DNA of 64,000 nt, from NCBI GenBank assembly GCA_900074745.1, contig LT598462.1:310001-374000 (forward strand), read 5' to 3'. The translations under genes were made by a program, and so were the position numbers. The stretch is from Lachancea mirantina (lineage: Eukaryota; Ascomycota; Saccharomycetes; Saccharomycetales; Saccharomycetaceae). Below, one piece after another: positions 58,241 through 64,000 of this stretch (its first letter is position 1; the number at the start of each line of letters is the position of its first letter). The notes under the pieces were generated by a model, which made no database searches, was not told the origin of the DNA, and saw only the letters and a program-made list of their open reading frames with translations.

Positions 58241-59155
58241 ATGACTAGTCCATACGAGCCCATGCGTCCGGTGTACGAGCCTGACGAAAGTTACGCGAGC
58301 GACAACGCCGTGGGCGGCGGTTATGGTGGTGCACGTCGTGGAAACGATTCCGGTGACGATGAGATGAGTTCGTTGTCGTTTGGAGCGTTGAAGAAGGCCG
58401 AAGCGCAGTTGGAAGATGAGAATAGGAGTTTGAAACTCAGGAAAAGATCCGTACGTGAAAAGGACGTGTCACCGATGGTTCGGAAACAAGAGAAACCCAA
58501 GCGAGAAGCGGTTGTAAGCGACTCGTCTGAAAGTGAAGATTCTTCGCCCGATGAGGCTTTCTTTGAAGAAGAGAAGACATTCGACCACCAACGGCGGTCT
58601 AAGAAAAGTGCGAAAAAGAGCAAACACAGGCCTGCGGAAAAAAGTTCCAAAAAGCCCGTTTCCCGCATAAGAGATATACCTGGCCTTTCAGGCCCCAAGA
58701 GCATGAACACGAACCTGTATCAAGATGTGAGATTCGACAAGTCGCGTGGCCGTTCCGAGAATTTTGAGCAAGTGCGTAAAAACTACAAGTTTTTGGACGA
58801 TTACCGACAACGTGAAATTGAAGAGCTTTCGTCTGTGCTGGGGAACCGTAAGCTGATGAACAGGATCGATCCGACTGAAAAGGAAGATATGGAAGCACAG
58901 CTAAGAAGTATGAAGTCGAAGTTGCAAACATTACAAAATCGCGACTTGGAACGCGATGTGTTGAGGGATTATGAACAGAAAATTAACGAGGGCAATAAGA
59001 GCAAGTATCATTTGAAACAGTCTGAGAAACGCAAAGTCGTACAGAAGTGGAAATTCGAGCACATGAAGGCCAAACAGAGGGAGAAAGTCATGGAGCGTAA
59101 ACGTAAAAAGAGGCTGGGAAAGGAATTCAAGCAATTTGCGTTTCATGAGCGTTAG
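58241..59155 (+). CDS. RRP36: rRNA processing factor Rrp36
   Basis: A 304-residue protein (300 in S. cerevisiae). The frame extends four codons upstream to a TTG, but the first ATG at 58241 ([20 protein letters not shown]) is the natural start. An acidic Ser-rich N-terminal half is followed by the DUF947/Rrp36 core: ISGLSGPK-like [20 protein letters not shown], then [20 protein letters not shown], a coiled coil, and the basic end [15 protein letters not shown]. Rrp36 is a nucleolar component of the 90S preribosome needed for early A0-A2 cleavages in 18S rRNA maturation. Confidence 0.94.
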   Translation: MTSPYEPMRPVYEPDESYASDNAVGGGYGGARRGNDSGDDEMSSLSFGALKKAEAQLEDENRSLKLRKRSVREKDVSPMVRKQEKPKREAVVSDSSESEDSSPDEAFFEEEKTFDHQRRSKKSAKKSKHRPAEKSSKKPVSRIRDIPGLSGPKSMNTNLYQDVRFDKSRGRSENFEQVRKNYKFLDDYRQREIEELSSVLGNRKLMNRIDPTEKEDMEAQLRSMKSKLQTLQNRDLERDVLRDYEQKINEGNKSKYHLKQSEKRKVVQKWKFEHMKAKQREKVMERKRKKRLGKEFKQFAFHER

Positions 59156-59272
59156 GCCCGGTAAACGTCTAAGTTTGAACGTGTACATCTACGTTTTTAA
59201 TGAAATACCATATAGAGTGACACACACTTCAATACAGACATAAAGGATGACACCACAGAATGCTAGGCAGCG

Positions 59273-59701
59273 CTACGCGATTTTGTCTCCACCCTTCTTG
59301 AGCCAATCCTGGATTGAGCCTGGATAAACCCCAGTCTTATCGTACCCAAAAGAACGTGCTATCTCTTCGGCAGCTTTGGCTCTTATACCAGCTGCGCAGA
59401 AAAAGATCAATTCTTGATCCTTCTTAGGTTTGTCAAAATGGAACAATTCTTTAAATTCTTCCGGATCGAGACTCAAAGCACCCGGGGCAGTTTTCAAGGG
59501 TAAATTCAAAGCAGTTGGCATGGCATACTGTTGCAATTCACTAGGCTCCCTTACATCGATAAGTTTTTTGCCAGTAACCGGCTTCGTTACTAGCTGTTTG
59601 ACATCTTCAAAGTTGTAGATCTTTGGCACATGGGTAGAGTATGTTCTCATGACATTAGACATTCTAGGGGCAAACGGGGCCAAGATTGTCGATTTGAGCA
59701 T
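59273..59701 (-). CDS. RDL2: Mitochondrial rhodanese-like thiosulfate sulfurtransferase Rdl2
   Basis: A 142-residue protein started at MLKSTILAPFAPRMSNVMRT; the frame continues to a TTG four codons upstream. The first 22 residues form a typical mitochondrial presequence (Arg, Ser, no acids). The rhodanese domain has KLIDVREPSE and the active-site loop FFCAAGIRAKAAE with Cys102. S. cerevisiae Rdl2/Aim42 (149 aa) is a mitochondrial thiosulfate:glutathione sulfurtransferase-type enzyme. It lies head-to-tail with RDL1, as in YOR286W-YOR285W. Confidence 0.93.
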   Translation of the reverse strand: MLKSTILAPFAPRMSNVMRTYSTHVPKIYNFEDVKQLVTKPVTGKKLIDVREPSELQQYAMPTALNLPLKTAPGALSLDPEEFKELFHFDKPKKDQELIFFCAAGIRAKAAEEIARSFGYDKTGVYPGSIQDWLKKGGDKIA

Positions 59702-59906
59702 TTCAAGGGTCAAAAGTGGGATTCTTTCTTGTGTGATTTACGTTCAAATAACGATGACTCTAGTCTCAAATTTCATCACATCTGTTAAACTTCAACGAGG
59801 CTAGATACATAAAGCTTAGAAAACAAACGAAGTGATGGATTCTTTCCATTCTAAGACGGATTTTGTACGAACCATGAAACGACTGGATCACCAGTCTCTT
59901 CCGTCT

Positions 59907-60341
59907 TTACCAACCTTTGACGTAAAAAGTCGCAACAATGGTTAAAACCGCAAGAAAGACGGCCAATTTGGTCAGAGAGTTCTCTTGTGGTGACGAATCG
60001 TCCAATTTGCTACTCCACTCGTTGTAAGATCCAGGATAAACCAAAACATTGGTGTATCCGGCCTTTTTAGATGAATCTTGAGCCTTTTTGGCCCGGAATC
60101 CAGAAGCACAGTAAATGACCAAATTCTCTGTTTTAGAAGGTTTGGCGAATCCGAAGGTCTTATTGAATTCTTCTGAGTCCAAATCAAGTGCATTTGGGTA
60201 AGAATTATAAGGCATGTTCACTGAACTGGGTATTGAACCCAATTTAAAATCGTCCAGTTCTCTGACATCGATTAACACGGTGTTGGGTGTTGGGGATTCT
60301 ACAATTTCTTTCACTTGCTCGTAGGTCAAAGTATCAGTCAT
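59907..60341 (-). CDS. RDL1: Rhodanese-like protein Rdl1 with a C-terminal membrane tail
   Basis: A 144-residue single rhodanese domain: VLIDVRELDDFKLGSIPSSV and the active-site loop VIYCASGFRAKKAQ with Cys78. S. cerevisiae Rdl1 (139 aa) is a thiosulfate sulfurtransferase of the mitochondrial outer membrane and lipid particles. Unlike what I recall for Rdl1, this protein ends in a clear hydrophobic segment (LAVFLAVLTIVATFYVKGW, residues about 126-144) with a single Lys after it, the layout of a tail anchor. The local paralogue RDL2 suggests an old tandem duplication. Confidence 0.9.
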   Translation of the reverse strand: MTDTLTYEQVKEIVESPTPNTVLIDVRELDDFKLGSIPSSVNMPYNSYPNALDLDSEEFNKTFGFAKPSKTENLVIYCASGFRAKKAQDSSKKAGYTNVLVYPGSYNEWSSKLDDSSPQENSLTKLAVFLAVLTIVATFYVKGW

Positions 60342-60608
60342 TGGGGGAGTGGGGAGGGGCTTCAGATATGGAGAGCGTCACTTGCTTTAAGCGTAGAGTA
60401 GCAAGGTTTCATGATTTTAGGTTCGTTTTCTTACATCTATAAACTGGATCTATGACACCTGACATCGAACATTGGTAAGTCCGTGAGAGAAAAAAAGGCC
60501 TCCTTTATGGGAAGAAGCAGGTAGTTAGGTCGAGCAGATTTTCAGAATTCTGGTCGAATTTTCACCTTACTTGTAGCTATACTGTGTGGGCCAGCAGAAA
60601 TAATTACA

Positions 60609-61301
60609 CTAGCGCAACCTCATATCCGAAACAATGAACTCACCTTGCCCCAAATGTTGAGTATTACCGACTCTTTTAACTTCAAACGTTGCAGTATCTT
60701 TAATATAGTCTATTATAGTAACAGACGTGTTGTAAACGATAATCTTGTGAATGTCGTGTTCCGTATAATTGAGCCATTTCAAAAGTTGCCGGATTGAGCC
60801 ACCATGACTTATCATTGCGATATTCTCCAGTCCATCTTGTTCAGATTCCTTAACCAGTGTGAGTACATTACCCGTGAGTCGTTCTTGAAATGCGTCCGGT
60901 TTCTCACCGAATTCTCGGAACGAAGTTTTCCCGTGGTCAGCAGCATATTGTTCAGCAGCACGGATGTGCATCCCTTGGATCACACCCATGGCTCTTTCGC
61001 GTAATCCCGGTTGCACTATGATCTCGGGGTTTTCAGCGTAATGCGTCAAAATCTGCTTCAACGTCTGCTGACAGCGTTTCAAGTCGCTTGTGTAAACCCT
61101 GTCAAACTTGATTTGACGGTCTTCCGCCAAGTACTTACCCAATTTATCCGCTTGATCCCGTCCCACATCGTTCAGATCCGTATCGAGATGTCCTTGCAGT
61201 ATTTTCGCCGCGTTTTCGGCCGTTTGACCATGTCTTATGATGAAGATGCGTACAACACCGGGATCTTCATTGTTACAGTAGTTTGGTATGTCTTTGGTCA
61301 T
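60609..61301 (-). CDS. YOR283W: Phosphoglycerate-mutase-like broad-specificity phosphatase (YOR283W ortholog)
   Basis: A 230-residue histidine phosphatase, the exact length of S. cerevisiae YOR283W, starting MTKDIPNYCNNED. The frame is open 35 codons upstream, but alignment favours this start. The catalytic motif is IIRHGQT (R23, H24), with the second Arg in TSDLKRCQQT, the catalytic acid region GLRERAMGVIQGM, and the second His in MISHGGSIR. The end, VGNTQHLGQGEFIVSDMRLR, is highly conserved. The yeast enzyme acts on a broad range of small phosphates rather than in glycolysis. Confidence 0.95.
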   Translation of the reverse strand: MTKDIPNYCNNEDPGVVRIFIIRHGQTAENAAKILQGHLDTDLNDVGRDQADKLGKYLAEDRQIKFDRVYTSDLKRCQQTLKQILTHYAENPEIIVQPGLRERAMGVIQGMHIRAAEQYAADHGKTSFREFGEKPDAFQERLTGNVLTLVKESEQDGLENIAMISHGGSIRQLLKWLNYTEHDIHKIIVYNTSVTIIDYIKDTATFEVKRVGNTQHLGQGEFIVSDMRLR

Positions 61302-61509
61302 TGTGAGACTGTTCAAAGGCTGTCTTATAGATGTGAGTGGTGGTTCTTGTACAAGATCAAATTCAACAATGCTTTCCTCATTAATTGAGAACCAGATTAT
61401 CAACATCCTCGAGATCGTCGAGAACCATCAAAGACATAAAGGGACTGCTAATTGAACGATTCTGGAGGTCCAAAAAGATTCTATTCAAGCTACCTGATAC
61501 TGGAAGGCA

Positions 61510-63456
61510 ATGGAACCGTATCCTGGTCCTAATGCTATAAGAATATTGATTACTTCTGATAATCATGTTGGATACAACGAGACCGATCCGATTCAAGGTG
61601 ATGACTCTTGGAAAACTTTCGAGGAAATCGCCACAATGGCCAAAACGTACAATGTGGACATGATTTTACAAGGTGGGGACCTTTTCCATACCAATAAACC
61701 GTCTAAAAAGTCCATGTATCAGGTCATGAAGAGTCTGAGATTGGCTTGTATGGGTGAAAAGCCATGCGAACTTGAGCTTTTGAGCGACCCTAGAGTTGCA
61801 TTGCAAGGAGATTTCGACCACATTAACTACGAGGATCCTAATTTTAACGTTTCCATCCCAGTTTTCTGTATTTCGGGCAATCACGATGATGCGTCGGGCG
61901 ACGCTTTGTTGAGTCCCATGGATATCTTACAAGTGAGCGGTCTTGTAAATCATGTTGGAAAAGTGATGGAAAGTGACAAGATCGAGGTTTCGCCACTATT
62001 GTTTCAAAAAGGTGTGACAAAGTTGGCACTCTACGGATTGGCATCGGTGCGTGACGAACGTTTGTTTCGAACTTTTAAAGAGGGCCATGTCAAGTTTAAT
62101 GTTCCGGAAGGAGATATGGCCGAATGGTTTAATATAATTTGCGTGCATCAAAACCATACGGGTCATACTAATACGGCTTTTTTACCGGAACAATTTCTGC
62201 CCGATTTCTTAGATTTAGTAGTTTGGGGACATGAACATGAATGCATACCTAATTTCACGCATAATCCACTGAAAAATTTCGACGTTTTACAGCCAGGTTC
62301 TTCTATTGCTACCTCTCTGTGTGATGCGGAGTCTCGCCCGAAAAATGCTTTTATCTTGGAATATGAATCGGGCGCGACACCCAGATTGCATGTCATACCT
62401 CTTAAAACTGTTCGGCCATTTGTGATGAAAGAAATATCTCTGAAGGAAATTATCGGGCTTAAACCGCACGACCGGGAGAGTATTACCAAGTATCTTATAC
62501 GCGAGGTGGAAAGTATGATCGAAGAGGCTAACCGATCAATCTCAGAAACAGAGGCAGAATTTCAAATGCAGCAGGATGAACGTCGACTGGATAGAACACT
62601 TCCTCTGGTAAGGTTGCGCGTCGATTACAGTGCTAAAGGAGGTGACACAGACTTGGATTACCAAGTTGAAAATCCAAGACGATTCAGCAACCGGTTTGTG
62701 GGCCGCGTTGCGAACACCCACAACGTGGTACAGTTTTACAAACGCAGAAAACAAACCGCGACTCGTAAGCGTGATAGCAACGACATCGAGTCTCTCGTTC
62801 AAGAACGAGATGCCGACAAAACGGTTCAGACGCTTATCTCAGATCTCATGACATCAATGTCGTTGTCGCTTCTGCCTGAAGTGGGGCTGAACGAAGCTGT
62901 TAGCAGATTCGTCGACAAAGACGAGAAAGGAGCGCTAAAGGAGTTTATCGACAGTGAAGTCGACAACGAAGTCAAACTTCTTGCCTCAAATGACCAAATT
63001 GCCAATACAGAAGATTTACAAGATTTGAAGAAACTTGTAAAACAGTTACGATCTACGAATCCACAAAATACCCCTCCACTTGAAATGCAAGCAGCTGAAC
63101 AAGCTGCTGCCGACGCCGTTTCGAGAAGCACACCCCTTGACCAAGAGGAAACTCCTCCATTTTCATCAAAACCACCAACTAAAAGGAAGACTTCAACAAG
63201 CCAGAAAAAGTCGCTAGTGAGCCCGCTAATCGTCGAATCGGATGAAGATATACTCTCTGATCATAACGATAAATTTAACGATGCCTTTGAGACCCAAAGA
63301 AATTCCCCAAAACAAATCGCTCTTGAAGATTCAGCCCCGAAGAAAAAGGGCCGCAGGAGAAGATTCAATGAGCCGAAGGCTCCCAGAGAAACCACAACGA
63401 CCAAGACTCCCAAGACGGACATTCTGAACAGCTTGCTGGCAAGAAAAAGAGGCTAG
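61510..63456 (+). CDS. MRE11: DNA double-strand-break nuclease Mre11
   Basis: A 648-residue protein (692 in S. cerevisiae). The Mn2+ phosphoesterase motifs are all present: ITSDNHVGYNE (D17, H19), GGDLFH (about 55-60), SGNHDD (N124, H125), VHQNHTGH and VWGHEHEC. The DNA-capping domain follows to about residue 420, and the rest is a charged tail with Rad50-binding helices and a basic KKKGRRRRF cluster. Mre11 with Rad50 and Xrs2 processes DNA ends, meiotic breaks and telomeres. Its divergent neighbour is YOR283W, an order that mixes chr XIII and chr XV genes. Confidence 0.97.
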   Translation: MEPYPGPNAIRILITSDNHVGYNETDPIQGDDSWKTFEEIATMAKTYNVDMILQGGDLFHTNKPSKKSMYQVMKSLRLACMGEKPCELELLSDPRVALQGDFDHINYEDPNFNVSIPVFCISGNHDDASGDALLSPMDILQVSGLVNHVGKVMESDKIEVSPLLFQKGVTKLALYGLASVRDERLFRTFKEGHVKFNVPEGDMAEWFNIICVHQNHTGHTNTAFLPEQFLPDFLDLVVWGHEHECIPNFTHNPLKNFDVLQPGSSIATSLCDAESRPKNAFILEYESGATPRLHVIPLKTVRPFVMKEISLKEIIGLKPHDRESITKYLIREVESMIEEANRSISETEAEFQMQQDERRLDRTLPLVRLRVDYSAKGGDTDLDYQVENPRRFSNRFVGRVANTHNVVQFYKRRKQTATRKRDSNDIESLVQERDADKTVQTLISDLMTSMSLSLLPEVGLNEAVSRFVDKDEKGALKEFIDSEVDNEVKLLASNDQIANTEDLQDLKKLVKQLRSTNPQNTPPLEMQAAEQAAADAVSRSTPLDQEETPPFSSKPPTKRKTSTSQKKSLVSPLIVESDEDILSDHNDKFNDAFETQRNSPKQIALEDSAPKKKGRRRRFNEPKAPRETTTTKTPKTDILNSLLARKRG

Positions 63457-63598
63457 ATGCCTTTAATGTACGACTCTTTCATGAATTCAATGTTATGTCG
63501 TCCTTCGGTATGTATGGAAGCCTTGACGAAAATCGAGTTCTTGATCTTGAAGATCAAGAAACTCTACTCTGGTTTTAAATCAACAGAAAAAGAAGGTC

Positions 63599-64000
63599 AT
63601 GCAGCCCGATCCATTGATCAAGGTCGACGTTGACGAGACGGAGGATACTGAATGGAATGATATTCTAAGACAGCATGGTGTCATACCGGAAAGACCGCCT
63701 TCACCAACTGCACAGTTCGAAGAAGCTCTTGAAGAAGCTTTAGCCAAGCAACACGAGAAACGGCTCGAGAATAAAGACCTGTCTGACTTGGAGGAACTGG
63801 AAGACGAAGAGGACGAAGAGTTTCTTGAGATTTACAGGCGAAAGAGAATTGCAGAAATGGCAAAATTGCAACAAAAATCAAAATTCGGCCAGGTTTTCCA
63901 TATCAACAAGCCAGAATATAATAAAGAAGTCACAGAGTGTAGTTATGGAACCAAGACAGAGGGATATCTAGAAGGAGACGGTGTATATGTTTTGGTTCAT
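63599..64000 (+). CDS. PLP2: Phosducin-like protein Plp2 (N-terminal part)
   Basis: The first 134 codons of a gene running off the window. MQPDPLIKVDVDETEDTEWN, then DILRQHGVIPERPPSPTAQF, an acidic Glu/Asp run, and KSKFGQVFHINKPEYNKEVT parallel S. cerevisiae Plp2 (286 aa). GVYVLVH at the edge begins the thioredoxin-like domain. Plp2 is an essential helper of the chaperonin CCT/TRiC in folding actin and tubulin. The start ATG at 63599 aligns with the yeast start. YOR281C follows YOR283W closely on chr XV, and the strand fits. Confidence 0.93.
   Translation, partial: MQPDPLIKVDVDETEDTEWNDILRQHGVIPERPPSPTAQFEEALEEALAKQHEKRLENKDLSDLEELEDEEDEEFLEIYRRKRIAEMAKLQQKSKFGQVFHINKPEYNKEVTECSYGTKTEGYLEGDGVYVLVH

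Noticed and set aside
63508-63585. Possible intron at the start of PLP2 (GTATGT ... CAG)
   Set aside because: No branch site lies between them, and splicing from the upstream ATG would shift the frame away from the conserved Plp2 start.

Overview
The window is nuclear DNA from a budding yeast of the family Saccharomycetaceae, most likely one that branched off before the whole-genome duplication (a Lachancea, Torulaspora, Zygosaccharomyces or Kluyveromyces relative; I cannot fix the genus). Genes are monocistronic and compact. Introns use GTATGT or GTACGT donors and TACTAAC-like branch sites. Most products match S. cerevisiae proteins along their length. The decisive clue is the gene order. 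Genes that lie on two separate S. cerevisiae chromosomes are interleaved here, with strands preserved.

Block 1 (1-23.7 kb) interleaves S. cerevisiae chr VII (YGR068C-YGR058W) with chr XII (YLR368W-YLR363). In order: F-box gene (MDM30-like, partial), ART5, an Adr1-type zinc-finger gene, RPS22 (with a 5'UTR intron that probably carries snoRNA snR44), VHT1, GRX8, SPT4, COX18, a nucleolar DUF2462 gene, ADE6, ERG25, NMD4 and PEF1 (with an unexpected intron).

Block 2 (24-64 kb) interleaves chr XV (YOR293W-YOR281C) with chr XIII (YMR230W-YMR224C). In order: RPS10, a YOR292C-type Mpv17 protein, YPK9, RRP5, MTF1, TAF7, SNF2 (with a short 5' intron that restores the conserved N terminus), YMR226C, tRNA-Ala(UGC), YOR289W, MPD1, MRPL44, RRP36, RDL2, RDL1, YOR283W, MRE11 and the start of PLP2. 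Three loci do not fit this synteny. They are a repeat-rich GPI-type adhesin (31.4-34.5 kb) followed by a 3.6-kb gene-free stretch, an unrecognised two-hydrophobic-segment protein (43.4-44.4 kb), and a WBP2-like GRAM-domain protein (47.4-47.95 kb).

Many of the genes serve gene expression: ribosome assembly (RRP5, RRP36, the DUF2462 gene), ribosomal proteins (RPS22, RPS10, MRPL44) and transcription (SPT4, TAF7, SNF2, MTF1). Shared PAC/RRPE promoter boxes tie the ribosome-biogenesis genes together, and Rap1-like boxes precede the two cytosolic ribosomal protein genes. I saw no CRISPR array, LTR element, DNA transposon, rRNA gene or centromere.
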